From NCBI RefSeq assembly GCF_030409335.1, contig NZ_JAUFPN010000153.1, forward strand, positions 62,001-126,000: a stretch of DNA of 64,000 bases, written 5' to 3'. The DNA comes from Paeniroseomonas aquatica (GTDB taxonomy: Bacteria; Pseudomonadota; Alphaproteobacteria; Acetobacterales; Acetobacteraceae). This document shows, one piece after another, positions 17,498 to 28,534 of the stretch. Numbering within the stretch: position 1 is the first letter of the stretch; each line of letters starts with the position of its first letter. Both the position numbers and the translations under genes were made by a program. The notes under the pieces are model-generated. The model was not told the origin of the DNA. It saw nothing but the letters and a program-made list of their open reading frames with translations, and did no database searches.

Positions 17498-18202
17498 CTA
17501 ACCGGCCTGGGGTGCGGGCAACTGCCCGGCAATGCCGCGGGCTGCCGGTCCCGGCAGCCGGGCCAGCGCCAAACGTCCGCCGGCGGCATAGACCGCGACG
17601 GCCCGCAGCAAGTCCCGCAGGGCGGCAGCACTGGCGGCATCGAACGGGACGTAGGCGCCCCTGGATACCTTGGCGATCTGCCGGAAACACTGGGCTGCGG
17701 CAGGATTGCCCCCTTCGTGGAAGGTGAAGACCGGAGTGCCGTGCAGGCCAAGCTGTCCGGCAGCATGGCAGAGCGGATCCACCGGCTCCTCCACCGCATC
17801 GCCGACCAGCACCAAGGCATGGATGCGGTCCTGCTTCGTTGCGGCCAGGGCGTGATCCAGCACCCGCTGGATCTGGGTCTGGCCGCCGAGGCATTGGACG
17901 CCGGTCATCCGCCGGGTCAGCTCGCCGGCATCCGTCAGGAAGGGCGTCGCGGCGAACTCCTGAAAGCCGCGGAAATAGGCGAGCTGCACGGCGAGACCGC
18001 CGAGGTCCCGAGTGGCGGCGAACATCTCCCCCTGCAGCTGGCAGGCGTGGTCCCAGGTCGGTTGGCGGGAAGCGGTGGCATCGATGGCGAAGAGGAGCCG
18101 GCCGCGCCGGCCGCTCGCCGGGCGCACCTGCGGCAGGCTTTCCACCCGGCGGAGGAATTCGGAGACGGCGGTGGGACCCGGCTTGGCAGGCAGGTTGCTC
18201 AT
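17498..18202 (-). CDS. VWA-like (von Willebrand factor A fold) protein
   Basis: The 234-residue cytosolic protein contains a VWA-type Rossmann core: RLLFAIDATASRQPTWD (the MIDAS-like DxTxS, about residues 36-52), GGQTQIQRVLDHAL and HALVLVGDAVEE. The first MIDAS serine of the DxSxS motif is a threonine here. The start is ATG 18202; the frame is open further upstream, but that part looks non-coding and lacks the family N-terminus. It precedes the J-domain gene in an operon, so it may be part of a chaperone-linked or stress-response module. Such proteins are often annotated only as 'VWA domain-containing'. Confidence 0.82.
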   Translation of the reverse strand: MSNLPAKPGPTAVSEFLRRVESLPQVRPASGRRGRLLFAIDATASRQPTWDHACQLQGEMFAATRDLGGLAVQLAYFRGFQEFAATPFLTDAGELTRRMTGVQCLGGQTQIQRVLDHALAATKQDRIHALVLVGDAVEEPVDPLCHAAGQLGLHGTPVFTFHEGGNPAAAQCFRQIAKVSRGAYVPFDAASAAALRDLLRAVAVYAAGGRLALARLPGPAARGIAGQLPAPQAG

Positions 18203-18346
18203 GCCTGGGGAGATGGGCGGGCAAGACGCGGGACGCCAGGGGCAGGACGGCGGGAATGGTCCGAAGCGGCATGGGTTGCGGAAAAAGCCGCGCGGCGCAG
18301 GATGCGGCATGCCACACAGGGGCTGGGACAGGTGACGGAGGCAAGG

Positions 18347-19963
18347 ATGCGGTGGCTCCGCAAGATCGGACTGCTTGGCGCGTGGACAGGGCTGCTGGGC
18401 GTCGGCCTGGCCCTGGCCCAGGTGACGCCTGTCCAGACCAAGCCGCCGGTATTGGCACCAGCCCCGGCGCCCGGCGGCAAGTTCGCCCCCGGTCCGGCAC
18501 CCGACCCCGTGGTGCCGCCACGGCTCGATAAATTCGCCACCCCGCCGGTCATACCTCCGCCCCAGGCACAGGCTCCGGTGCCGCCCGTCGACAAGTTCAG
18601 CGCCCCGCCTCCGGGCGCCTCACCGCCTTCGGCCGCTGTGCCGCAACCGCCACCCCGCTCCCCCCGTACGGCCGCCCCGGCCGAGCCGCCGCCGGCCCTG
18701 CCGGTCCCCACCAACGAGCCGCCGGCGCTGGGCCAGCTGCGGGCTTTGCTCGGCCCCGGGGTGACGCTCACCTATGGCAGTGCCGTGGTCACCAACCCGG
18801 CCACGGGGGCGCTGCGCCTGGCCGATGTGCTGCTGCGCCAGCGGGGCGAGCAGATCGCGGCGGCGGAACTCCTGCTCGACGGCCTGCGCCCGGACGGCAT
18901 CACCAGCGCCACGGCCCAGGGCATGACCCTGACGGCCGAGGACGGCACGGCGACCCTGATCGGCAAGGTCGAGTTGCGCGACCTAGCGGTCACCCGGCCG
19001 GCGCCGGGTGCTCAGCTGCGGCCCGACCAAGTTGCGCTCGGCTATCTGCGGGTGGAGGCCCTGGCGGTCCAGGGCGCCCGGCCGGTGGCGATCACCGAGG
19101 CGGTGGTACAGGACTACCTGCCGGGGCGGGTGGGCCGCGTCAGCTTCGCGGGCCTGGACGTGCTGGTGCCCGAGGCCGGCGTGCTCGACCGGGTCAAGAT
19201 CGCCCGCATTGCCCTGGAAGGGGTCGAACTGCACGCGGTCCTGGCGGCGCTCGCGGCCGGCGACGTGCCGCCACGACCGAATGCCGACTACTCCCTGGCG
19301 ATCGAGGGCATCACCGTCACCCAGGGCGATGCCCGGGTCGGCGCCCTCGGCGCCCTGCGGATGGCCGGGGTCCAGGGCCAGGGCCGGCCGGACACGGGGC
19401 GGGTGACCCTGGAAGGCCTGCGGGTCGAACCCTTCCCGCTGATCGAGGACTGGCTGCGGAAGCTGGGCTATGCCGCGCTGACCGGCGACCTGTCGGCCGA
19501 GACCCGCTTCGATGCGACGGCCGGCCGGCTGGAGCTGATCGGCTTCCTGCTCGGCATCCGGGATGCGGCGGCCATGGGGCTGTCCTTCACCCTGGAAGGG
19601 GTGGGGGCGGAAGCGGCCTCCCGCATGGATTTCCAGGATGCGCGGCTGGCGGCCTTCAGCCTCCGCTACCTCGATCAGTCCTTGCTGGGACGGCTGGCAG
19701 CGGCGGAAGCGGCTACCACGCGGCGGACGGAACGGCAGATCCGCGACGGCTGGGCTACCCAGGCGGCGGGGGCGATGGCCGGTGGTGGCGCCGTCGCACC
19801 GGTGCTCGCCGCGGTGCAGCGTCTGCTGCGGGGCCAGGCGACCGAGGTGACGATCACCGCCGCCCCGCCCAAGCCGGTGCCGGTGAGCGAGTTGCCGCCC
19901 CTGGCCCTTGGGGGGCCGCCGGCGATGCAGCGGGCCCTCGGGATCACCGCGACGGCCCGATAG
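18347..19963 (+). CDS. Exported proline-rich protein with a long beta-repeat (AsmA-like) C-terminal region
   Basis: The 538-residue protein starts at ATG 18347 behind GGAGGC. A signal peptide (WLRKIGLLGAWTGLLGVGLALAQ) is followed by a linker of about 110 residues rich in Pro and Ala. The linker holds three near-repeats of a KF(A/S)xPP unit: GGKFAPGP, LDKFATPP and VDKFSAPP. From about residue 130 the chain is a regular series of beta strands with repeated 'ADVLL / VELRDLAV / ITVTQGDARVGALGAL' patterns, like AsmA or DUF945 proteins that bridge the periplasm. It diverges from the VWA gene by 144 bases. The function is not recognised; an envelope role is likely. Confidence 0.78.
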   Translation: MRWLRKIGLLGAWTGLLGVGLALAQVTPVQTKPPVLAPAPAPGGKFAPGPAPDPVVPPRLDKFATPPVIPPPQAQAPVPPVDKFSAPPPGASPPSAAVPQPPPRSPRTAAPAEPPPALPVPTNEPPALGQLRALLGPGVTLTYGSAVVTNPATGALRLADVLLRQRGEQIAAAELLLDGLRPDGITSATAQGMTLTAEDGTATLIGKVELRDLAVTRPAPGAQLRPDQVALGYLRVEALAVQGARPVAITEAVVQDYLPGRVGRVSFAGLDVLVPEAGVLDRVKIARIALEGVELHAVLAALAAGDVPPRPNADYSLAIEGITVTQGDARVGALGALRMAGVQGQGRPDTGRVTLEGLRVEPFPLIEDWLRKLGYAALTGDLSAETRFDATAGRLELIGFLLGIRDAAAMGLSFTLEGVGAEAASRMDFQDARLAAFSLRYLDQSLLGRLAAAEAATTRRTERQIRDGWATQAAGAMAGGGAVAPVLAAVQRLLRGQATEVTITAAPPKPVPVSELPPLALGGPPAMQRALGITATAR

Positions 19964-20062
19964 CCCTCCGCCCGAGGCGCGACACCAGACCATGGCACGC
20001 GCGGGTCGCCGCGCCTGCCAGGGTGACTCAGGGTCCTGCCAGTGCCGCCCGGCGCCTCCGCC
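19964..20062. other. Convergent gap with possible GC-rich hairpin
   Basis: The 99 bases lie between the stops of the exported protein and malic enzyme. AGGCGCG at about 19976 and CGCGCCT at about 20014 can pair across a long loop. No T tract is present, and nothing else stands out. Confidence 0.25.
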
Positions 20063-22378
<2,316 letters not shown>

Positions 22379-22478
22379 GCTTCGGTCCCCTTCTGGCGCT
22401 ACCCTAGCGGAAAGCGGCGGAGGGCCCAAAGCGGCGCGGCAGACGGCGGCGCATCGGCGTCAGGAGGATTTGGGAAAG

Positions 22479-22564
22479 TGGTGCGGTCGAGAAGATTCGA
22501 ACTTCCAAGGGGTTTCCCCCACCAGCACCTCAAGCTGGCGTGTCTACCATTCCACCACGACCGC
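22479..22564 (-). tRNA. tRNA-Leu (anticodon GAG)
   Basis: Read leftward from 22564, the acceptor arms GCGGTCG and CGACCGC pair perfectly. The D arm contains TGGAATGGTAGAC. The anticodon stem CCAGC/GCTGG encloses TTGAGGT, giving anticodon GAG. A long variable arm typical of Leu follows, and the T arm carries GTTCGAATC. The terminal CCA is encoded (22479-22481). Length and long arm fit a class II leucine tRNA. It ends 100 bases before the malic-enzyme start on the same strand and is divergent from lipB. Confidence 0.97.
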
Positions 22565-22593
22565 AAACCGGGCAGAGGCGGGGCGTATAGCCG

Positions 22594-23256
22594 ATGAATG
22601 CGCCGGGTTCAACGGGCCAAGTGGCGCCCGGCCAGCCGCAATGGGAATTCGCCGCGGCGCCGGTTCCCTATGCCGAGGCGCTGGCCCGGATGGAGGCGCG
22701 GGTCGCGGCGATCCGGGCCGGGACGGCGCCGGAGCTGGTCTGGCTGGTGGAGCATCCCCCGACCTATACGGCCGGGACCTCGGCCACGCCGGAGGGGCTG
22801 GTCGATGCCCGATTCCCGGTCTTCCGCGCCGGGCGGGGCGGGCAATGGACCTACCACGGGCCCGGCCAGGTGACCGGCTATGTCATGCTGGACCTGGCCG
22901 AGCGGGGGCGGGACATCCGCGCCTATGTCCACAGCCTCGAGGATTGGGTGATCCGCACCCTCTGGCGCTTCAGCGTGGTCGGCGAGCGGCGCGAGGGGCG
23001 GGTCGGCATCTGGGTGGCCGACAAGGCGCGGGGAACGGAGGCGAAGATCGGCGCCATCGGGGTGCGGGTGACCCGCTGGGTGAGTTGGCACGGGGTGGCG
23101 CTGAACGTGGACCCGGACCTGTCGCATTTCGGCGGCATCGTGCCCTGCGGCATCAGCCAGCACGGCGTCACCAGCCTGCACGACCAGGGCGTGCTGGCGA
23201 CGATGGAGGAGGTGCAGGCGGCGATGCAGGCCTGCTGGGCCGAGGTTTTCGGCTAG
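22594..23256 (+). CDS. lipB: Octanoyl-(acyl carrier protein):protein N-octanoyltransferase
   Basis: The 220-residue cytosolic enzyme moves octanoate from ACP to lipoyl domains, the first step in lipoate cofactor assembly. Conserved segments are [35 protein letters not shown], the catalytic Lys151 in [10 protein letters not shown] and the acyl-carrying Cys185 in [13 protein letters not shown]. It begins 30 bases from the 5' end of the divergent tRNA gene and has only a weak ribosome site. Its TAG stop is directly adjacent to the stop of mnmA on the other strand, with no spacer. Confidence 0.97.
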   Translation: MNAPGSTGQVAPGQPQWEFAAAPVPYAEALARMEARVAAIRAGTAPELVWLVEHPPTYTAGTSATPEGLVDARFPVFRAGRGGQWTYHGPGQVTGYVMLDLAERGRDIRAYVHSLEDWVIRTLWRFSVVGERREGRVGIWVADKARGTEAKIGAIGVRVTRWVSWHGVALNVDPDLSHFGGIVPCGISQHGVTSLHDQGVLATMEEVQAAMQACWAEVFG

Positions 23257-24333
23257 TCAGGCGGTGCGGCGGATGAAGCCGCCGCCGAGGACGCGGTCGC
23301 CGTCATAAAGGACGCAGGCCTGGCCGGGGGCGGCGATGGCCGGGACCGCGGGCGCCACGCGCAGCAGGCCGCCGGCGACATCCCAATGGGCGGTGGCCGG
23401 CTGCGGGACCTCGCGGGCGCGGAGCTTCACTTGGCAGGCCAGCGGCCCGCTGGGCGGTGGGCTGAGCCAGTTCACCTCGGCAACCTCGATCTGCGCCTGC
23501 GGCAGGGCGGCACGGGGGCCGACCACGACGCGGCGGCGGCCGGGCTCGACGGCCGCGACATAGAGCGGCTGGTCGCCGTCGCGGGAGGCCTGGCCGAGCC
23601 CCCGCCCCTGGCCGACGGTGAAGCGGGCGATGCCGGCATGCTGGCCGAGGACGCGGCCATCGAGGTGGACGATCTCCCCGGCCTCGGCGGCATCGGGGCG
23701 GAACTTCGCCACCACGTCGGAATAGCGGCCCTCCGGGACGAAGCAGATGTCCTGGCTGTCCGGCTTCTCCGCGACCGCGAGGCCGAGGCGCAAGGCCTCG
23801 GCGCGGACGGCGGCCTTGTCGGGATAGCCGCCGAGGGGGAAGCGGCAGAATGCGAGCTGCGCGGCGGTGGTGGCGAAGAGGAAGTAGCTCTGATCGCGGG
23901 CCGGATCGGCGGCGCGGTGCAGCTCGACGCCGGCCGGGCCCTCGACGCGGCGGGCATAGTGGCCGGTGGCGAGGGCCTCCACGCCGAGGTCGCGGGCGAG
24001 GAGGACCAGGTCCTGGAACTTCACCGACTGGTTGCAGCGGACGCAGGGGATGGGGGTCTCGCCGCGGGCGTAGCTATCGGCGAAATCCTGCACCACGGCG
24101 TCGCGGAAGCGGGCCTCGCGGTCCAGCACGTAGTGGGGGATGTCGAGGGTATCGGCCACCCGGCGGGCATCGTGGATGTCCTGGCCGGCGCAGCATGCGC
24201 CGCGCCGAGCGGTAGCGGCGCCGTGGTCGTAGAGCTGCAGGGTGGCGCCGATGACCTCATGGCCTTCGGCCTTGAGCAGGCCGGCGACCACGCTGCTGTC
24301 CACGCCGCCGGACATGGCGACAAGTATGCGCAT
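23257..24333 (-). CDS. mnmA: tRNA-specific 2-thiouridylase
   Basis: The 358-residue enzyme makes 2-thiouridine at position 34 of Lys, Glu and Gln tRNAs, using persulfide sulfur that starts from a cysteine desulfurase. The PP-loop is [16 protein letters not shown]. The two catalytic cysteines are in PIPCVRCN (about residue 97) and [10 protein letters not shown] (about 196). Its start codon overlaps the tenA stop (TGATG), placing it at the end of the iscR-led sulfur operon. This gives it a direct sulfur source from the neighbouring desulfurases. Confidence 0.97.
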   Translation of the reverse strand: MRILVAMSGGVDSSVVAGLLKAEGHEVIGATLQLYDHGAATARRGACCAGQDIHDARRVADTLDIPHYVLDREARFRDAVVQDFADSYARGETPIPCVRCNQSVKFQDLVLLARDLGVEALATGHYARRVEGPAGVELHRAADPARDQSYFLFATTAAQLAFCRFPLGGYPDKAAVRAEALRLGLAVAEKPDSQDICFVPEGRYSDVVAKFRPDAAEAGEIVHLDGRVLGQHAGIARFTVGQGRGLGQASRDGDQPLYVAAVEPGRRRVVVGPRAALPQAQIEVAEVNWLSPPPSGPLACQVKLRAREVPQPATAHWDVAGGLLRVAPAVPAIAAPGQACVLYDGDRVLGGGFIRRTA

Positions 24334-25025
24334 CAGACTGCGTCCAGGCCCTGCTGCCAGAACCGCTGTTCCAGCCGCGCCGCTTCGGAGAAGGTGGCGC
24401 TCAGCAGGGCGAAGCGGGCCTCGCCGCCATGGCTGACGCCGAGCGCGTCGATCCGCGCCGCAGCGGCGCGGGCCATCGCCTGATAGGCCGGCGCGGCATA
24501 GGCATCGATCCAGCTCTGGTAGGCATTGTCCACCACCTGGCGGCGCGGGTCGGCCATGATGCGCAGCGCCACCTCACCATAGCCCACGGTGCAGGGGGCC
24601 AGCGCCACTTCCAGGTCGAGGATGTCGCCGGCCAGGCCGCGGTCGATGACGTAGCGGGTATAGCTGACGGTCTCCGCGGATTCCGCCGTGCCGCGGACCT
24701 CGGCCTCGGGGATCCCCCACTCCTCGCAGTACTTCAGGTGCAGCAGCGTCTCCGACAGGATGGCACTGATCGAGGCGGTCTTGTCGCGCATCGCCTCGAT
24801 GCTCTCGGCCTTGAAGACCGCCAGAGCCTTGGCCCGGGCGAAATGGATCAGGAACAGATAGTCCTGGATCAGGTAGCGGCGGAAGGCGGGCAGGGGCAGC
24901 GAGCCGTCGGACAGGCCCTGGCAGAAGGGGTGCCAGGTATAGGCTGCCCAATCCGCGGCGCAGGCATCCCGCAGCCTTCGGTACAGGCCGCCCTCGCTGC
25001 CGAAGTCGTCCCAGGCGTCAGCCAC
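24333..25025 (-). CDS. tenA: TenA-family aminopyrimidine aminohydrolase (thiaminase II)
   Basis: The 230-residue all-helical protein salvages the thiamine pyrimidine moiety. The nucleophile is Cys145 in [11 protein letters not shown]. The helix with [17 protein letters not shown] (about 51-67) and the [15 protein letters not shown] region are family marks. The start is a GTG at 25023-25025 inside the end of the ferredoxin gene (eight-base overlap), so translation is coupled. No other thiamine gene or TPP-riboswitch-like leader is seen here, so its presence in a sulfur-transfer operon is unusual; thiazole synthesis also draws on desulfurase sulfur. Confidence 0.94.
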   Translation of the reverse strand: MADAWDDFGSEGGLYRRLRDACAADWAAYTWHPFCQGLSDGSLPLPAFRRYLIQDYLFLIHFARAKALAVFKAESIEAMRDKTASISAILSETLLHLKYCEEWGIPEAEVRGTAESAETVSYTRYVIDRGLAGDILDLEVALAPCTVGYGEVALRIMADPRRQVVDNAYQSWIDAYAAPAYQAMARAAAARIDALGVSHGGEARFALLSATFSEAARLEQRFWQQGLDAV

Positions 25026-25347
25026 CGGCGTTCCGGGTGCCGGCCGGCAGCTTCACCACCAGCCCGTCCAGTTCGTTGGTCATGATGATCTGGCAGCCGA
25101 GGCGGCTGGTCTCCTGCAGGTCGAAGGCGAGGTCGAGCATGTCTTCCTCGTCCTCGGTCGGCGCGGCCAGCTGCTTGAACCAGCTGCCGTCGACGACGAC
25201 GTGGCAGGTGGAGCAGGCGAGCGAGCCCTCGCAGGCGCCCTCGATATCGACGCCATGCTTGTGGGCGATCTCGAGCACCGAAAGGCCGAGCGGCGCATCC
25301 ACCTCGCGCTTCGTGCCGTCACGCTCGACGAAGGTCATCTTGGGCAT
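25018..25347 (-). CDS. fdx: [2Fe-2S] ferredoxin, adrenodoxin type
   Basis: The 109-residue protein has the ISC-type ferredoxin pattern with cluster ligands Cys39, Cys45, Cys48 and Cys85 ([15 protein letters not shown] and SRLGCQI). It provides electrons for iron-sulfur cluster assembly or lipoate and biotin synthases. It starts six bases after the iscS stop and overlaps tenA. No hscA, hscB, iscU or iscA gene accompanies it, unlike the enterobacterial isc operon. Confidence 0.96.
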   Translation of the reverse strand: MPKMTFVERDGTKREVDAPLGLSVLEIAHKHGVDIEGACEGSLACSTCHVVVDGSWFKQLAAPTEDEEDMLDLAFDLQETSRLGCQIIMTNELDGLVVKLPAGTRNAGG

Positions 25348-25353
25348 GGTGTC

Positions 25354-26526
25354 TTACTGCTCCGGACGGGCGGCGTGGCGCCAGCCGGCGGCAAGCGCTG
25401 CCGCGGCCCGGTCCACATCCTGCGGCGAGGTAAAGCGGCCGATCCCGATCCGCAAGGTGGCGCGTGCTTCATGCTCCGGCATTCCAAGCGCCTGCAGCAC
25501 ATAGGAAGGCTCGACCGCGGCCGAGGAACAGGCCGAGCCGCTGGAGACGCAGACATCCGGGCTCGCCGCCATGATGGCCTGGGCATCGACCGGGCCGGGG
25601 AAGGTCAGGTTCAGGTTGCCGGAGACCCGCTGGTCCAGGCTGCCGTTCACCCGGACCTCCGGGACCTCGGCCCGCAAGGCGGCGAGGAAACGGTCCCGCT
25701 GGCCGGCGATGCGGCCGCCGTCGAGCATCAGCTCGGTCGCGGCCACCCGGGCGGCCTCCCCCAGGCCCACCACCAGCGGCGCCGCCAGGGTGCCGGAGCG
25801 GAAGCCGCGCTCCTGGCCGCCGCCGGAGAACAGCGGACTGAGCCGGACCCGCGGGCGGCGGCGGACGTACAGCGCGCCGATGCCCTTCGGGCCGTAGATC
25901 TTGTGGCCTGAGAGCGAGAGGAGGTCGGCCTGGATCTCCTCGACGTCCAGCGGGATGCGGCCGGCCGCCTGGGCGGCATCGGTATGGAACAGCGCGCCGG
26001 CCGCCTTGGCGATGGCGCCGATGGCCTCCAGGTCCTGCACCACGCCGATCTCGTTGTTCACCGCCATGACCGAAACCAGCAGGGTACGGTCATCGAGTGC
26101 CTTCCGCAGCAGGTCGAGGTCGGCCAAGCCATCGGGCCGCACCGGCAGCACCACCGGCTCGAAGCCCTCGGCGGCCAGGTCGCGAACCGATTCGAGCACG
26201 CATTTATGCTCGGTCGCCAGGGTGACGATGCGACGGCGGTCGCTGCCCTGGGCGGCGGCAAAGCGGGCGGCGCCCTTGATGGCAAGGTTGTTTGCCTCGG
26301 TGGCGCCGGAGGTGAGGATGACCTCGCGCGCCTCGGCGCCGATCAGCCCGGCGACCTCGGCGCGGGCGGCCTCCACCGCTTCCTCGGCGGCCCGCCCCAT
26401 CGCGTGCTCGACGCTATGGGGATTGGCGAAATTCTCCTCCCACCAGGGCCGCATGGCGGCGAGCACGCGGGGGTCGACCGGCGTGGTCGCATGATTGTCG
26501 AGATAGACCGGGCGGTTCGGGCGCAT
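25354..26526 (-). CDS. iscS: Cysteine desulfurase, IscS/NifS class
   Basis: The 390-residue PLP enzyme converts cysteine to alanine plus a protein-bound persulfide for iron-sulfur clusters and tRNA thiolation. The cofactor lysine is Lys209 in SLSGHKIYGPKG. The persulfide cysteine is Cys333 in SSGSACSSA, on the flexible loop of class I desulfurases. The N-terminus VYLDNHATTPVDP is standard. It follows a second, divergent desulfurase by 17 bases, and ferredoxin follows it by six. Confidence 0.96.
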   Translation of the reverse strand: MRPNRPVYLDNHATTPVDPRVLAAMRPWWEENFANPHSVEHAMGRAAEEAVEAARAEVAGLIGAEAREVILTSGATEANNLAIKGAARFAAAQGSDRRRIVTLATEHKCVLESVRDLAAEGFEPVVLPVRPDGLADLDLLRKALDDRTLLVSVMAVNNEIGVVQDLEAIGAIAKAAGALFHTDAAQAAGRIPLDVEEIQADLLSLSGHKIYGPKGIGALYVRRRPRVRLSPLFSGGGQERGFRSGTLAAPLVVGLGEAARVAATELMLDGGRIAGQRDRFLAALRAEVPEVRVNGSLDQRVSGNLNLTFPGPVDAQAIMAASPDVCVSSGSACSSAAVEPSYVLQALGMPEHEARATLRIGIGRFTSPQDVDRAAAALAAGWRHAARPEQ

Positions 26527-26543
26527 CCCTGCTGTGTGGCCCT

Positions 26544-27614
26544 TCAGGCCGCGGATTTCGAGAGCCGAGCGCGCATGGCTGCCCAGGCGGCGAGGAAACG
26601 CTCGGCGGCATCCTCGGGCGCATTCCAGGGCAGCGAGACCCGGATACCGCAGCCGGCCAAGGGGCCGAAGCCCATGGCCGCGAGCACCGGGCTGCGCGCC
26701 ACCTTGCCCGAGGAGCAGGCGGCCCCGGCCGAAACCCGGATACCGGCGAGGTCGAGGGCGATGACCTGGGTCTCGGCGGGGACACCCGGCAGGATGAGAC
26801 AGGTCGTATTGGGCAGGCGCGGCGCCCCGGCGCCGGCGACGATGGTGTCGGCGCCGGCCTCGATCCGGTCGCGCAGGGCCGCCAGCCGGGCCGGATCCAC
26901 CGGCGCCGAGGCGGCGGCGGCCAGCCCGGCGAGGGCCGGCAGCGGCTCCGTCCCCCCGCGGCGGCCGCGTTCCTGGCCACCGCCGGCGATCAGCGGCGGC
27001 AGTTGCAGTCCCGGGCGGAGCAGCACTGCCCCGGCACCCGGTGGTCCCCCCAGCTTATGACCGGACAGCGCCATCGAATCGAAATCGGTGGGCAGGGGGA
27101 CCCGGCCTGCAGCCTGAACCGCGTCCACGTGCAGCAGGGCGCCCCGCTGGCGGCACAAGGCCGCAGCCGCGCTCAAGGGATGCAGCACGCCGGTTTCGTT
27201 GTTCGCGGCCATCAGGCAGACCAGGGCGGGCCCGCCCTGCAGCAGCGTCGCCAGGACGTCGAGGTCCAGCGTGCCGTCGGCCAGCACCGGGATGACCTCG
27301 GCCTCGGGACCGGCGGCGGCCAGGACGGCCGGATGTTCCGTGCTCCCGACCAGCAGGCGGCGGCCCGGGCGCAGGCCGTGGATTGCCAGCGCATTGGCCT
27401 CGGTGCCGCCGCTGGTGAAGATCACCTCGCCGCTGCGGGCGCCGAAGCGACGGGCCACGGCCTCCCGCGCGTCTTCGAGCCGCCGCCGCGCCGCGCGGCC
27501 CTGGCCGTGCACCGACGACGGGTTGCCCCCCGCGTCCAAAGCCGCCAGGACGGCCGCCCGCGCTTCCGGCCGCAACGGCTCGGTCGCATTGGCATCGAGA
27601 TAGAGGGCGGTCAT
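26544..27614 (-). CDS. Second cysteine desulfurase, NifS-like paralogue
   Basis: The 356-residue PLP enzyme has YLDANATEPLRPEA at its start, the cofactor Lys187 in ALSGHKLGGPPG and persulfide Cys300 in VSAGAACSSGK. It is shorter and clearly different from the neighbouring IscS, so this is an old duplication. One enzyme may serve cluster assembly and the other a dedicated acceptor such as MnmA or thiazole synthesis; this is inference. Its ATG overlaps the iscR stop by ATGA, which ties its synthesis to the regulator. Confidence 0.94.
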   Translation of the reverse strand: MTALYLDANATEPLRPEARAAVLAALDAGGNPSSVHGQGRAARRRLEDAREAVARRFGARSGEVIFTSGGTEANALAIHGLRPGRRLLVGSTEHPAVLAAAGPEAEVIPVLADGTLDLDVLATLLQGGPALVCLMAANNETGVLHPLSAAAALCRQRGALLHVDAVQAAGRVPLPTDFDSMALSGHKLGGPPGAGAVLLRPGLQLPPLIAGGGQERGRRGGTEPLPALAGLAAAASAPVDPARLAALRDRIEAGADTIVAGAGAPRLPNTTCLILPGVPAETQVIALDLAGIRVSAGAACSSGKVARSPVLAAMGFGPLAGCGIRVSLPWNAPEDAAERFLAAWAAMRARLSKSAA

Positions 27615-28123
27615 GGGCCGAGGCCGGGCCCGGCAGGCTCCACCACCGGGCAGTCCCGGCTGGGAACCGCTGCCCGGCCGCGAACATTGCCGGATACCAC
27701 ATCGGCCAGGGAAACATGCGCCAGGAAGAGCCGGATCTGCTCGCCCAGCTCGGACCAGAGGTCATGGGTCAGGCAGCGGTGACCGGCCAAGCATCCTGGC
27801 GCGCCCTCCTCGCAACGGGTTGCTCGCAGCGGCTCATCGACCGCGTCCACGATCGCGGAAACGGTGATCGCATCGGCCGCGCGGGCCAACCGATAGCCAC
27901 CGCCGGGACCCCGCGCGGACGCAACGAGGCCGGCCCGACGCAAATGGCCGAACAACTGTTCGAGATAAGCGACCGAGAGTTGTTGGGCTTGCGCGATATC
28001 CGCAAGCGACACCGGCCTGGATGCTGGTTTTTCCTGGCGGACCGCGGCGCAGCCAGCGTCTTGCCGGGCCGCCAATTCGACCATCGCCATGACGGCATAA
28101 CGACCACGGGTGGAAAGTCTCAT
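27611..28123 (-). CDS. iscR: Rrf2-family iron-sulfur regulator, IscR-like
   Basis: The 170-residue winged-helix regulator starts MRLSTRGRYAVMAMVELA and carries three cysteines at 104, 111 and 117 (C-x6-C-x5-C), close to the IscR cluster site (x5, x5). In this family the cluster-loaded form represses its own operon, giving feedback on iron-sulfur supply. ATG 28123 has AGAGG spaced eight bases upstream; an in-frame ATG at 28141 is possible but poorer. It heads the desulfurase-ferredoxin-tenA-mnmA operon. Palindromes at 28169-28195 and 28214-28222 upstream could be its operators. Confidence 0.93.
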   Translation of the reverse strand: MRLSTRGRYAVMAMVELAARQDAGCAAVRQEKPASRPVSLADIAQAQQLSVAYLEQLFGHLRRAGLVASARGPGGGYRLARAADAITVSAIVDAVDEPLRATRCEEGAPGCLAGHRCLTHDLWSELGEQIRLFLAHVSLADVVSGNVRGRAAVPSRDCPVVEPAGPGLGP

Positions 28124-28168
28124 GCCTTGGACCTCTACCATCAGGCGCGCTGGAGGCGGCTTTCGTGG

Positions 28169-28222
28169 CCTTGATCAAGGAACATGGGGGCCATGCCTTG
28201 AATCCGTTATGAAACTCGGAGT
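28169..28222. promoter_or_regulatory. Candidate IscR operator and promoter region (palindrome cluster)
   Basis: Three inverted repeats lie 46-100 bases upstream of iscR: the perfect 12-base palindrome CCTTGATCAAGG (28169-28180), CATGG-GGG-CCATG (28183-28195) and ACTC-G-GAGT (28214-28222). The last resembles the GACT/AGTC core of type 1 IscR sites only loosely. Self-regulation is expected for IscR, but which element it binds is unknown. Confidence 0.4.
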
Positions 28223-28534
28223 CAGATGCCTATATTCCCGTCATCCTCGGATCCGGGAGCCTGTCCGGGGATATCGACCATGAACCGGAGCCAAAGCTGC
28301 GCGATGTATCCATCCCTGCAAGGGGGCATCGCATCAGTCAGGCTATTTTGTCCGACCATCCTAGTCAACCATTCGGCGGCTGGTGGACAGAACCGGATAT
28401 GGACGGTGGCTGGTGCGGTGCCAGCCAGGACTTCCCCACCAAGCGTCAGTGCGCGCTTGGCCTGTCGGCGGAGCCAGCATTCCCGTCGGCAGCCCAGACG
28501 CGCGCGGCACAACCGGAATTGGACCCACGGGACG
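28223..28534. other. Intergenic region upstream of the alpha/beta hydrolase
   Basis: About 310 bases without a convincing gene. A TTG-initiated 64-codon open frame at 28348-28542 ends on the hydrolase start, but it has no ribosome site and no recognisable product. Base composition drops below the surrounding coding DNA around 28200-28380, consistent with promoter sequence. Nothing else is seen. Confidence 0.35.

Noticed and set aside
15981-18521. Very long leftward frame across galU and the J-domain/VWA genes
   Set aside because: It overlaps three recognised genes in another frame, and its composition is the usual high-GC shadow. No domain is visible.
24333-28260. TPP riboswitch controlling tenA
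   Set aside because: tenA lies inside an operon with overlapping genes. No TPP-type leader sequence was found upstream of iscR or tenA.
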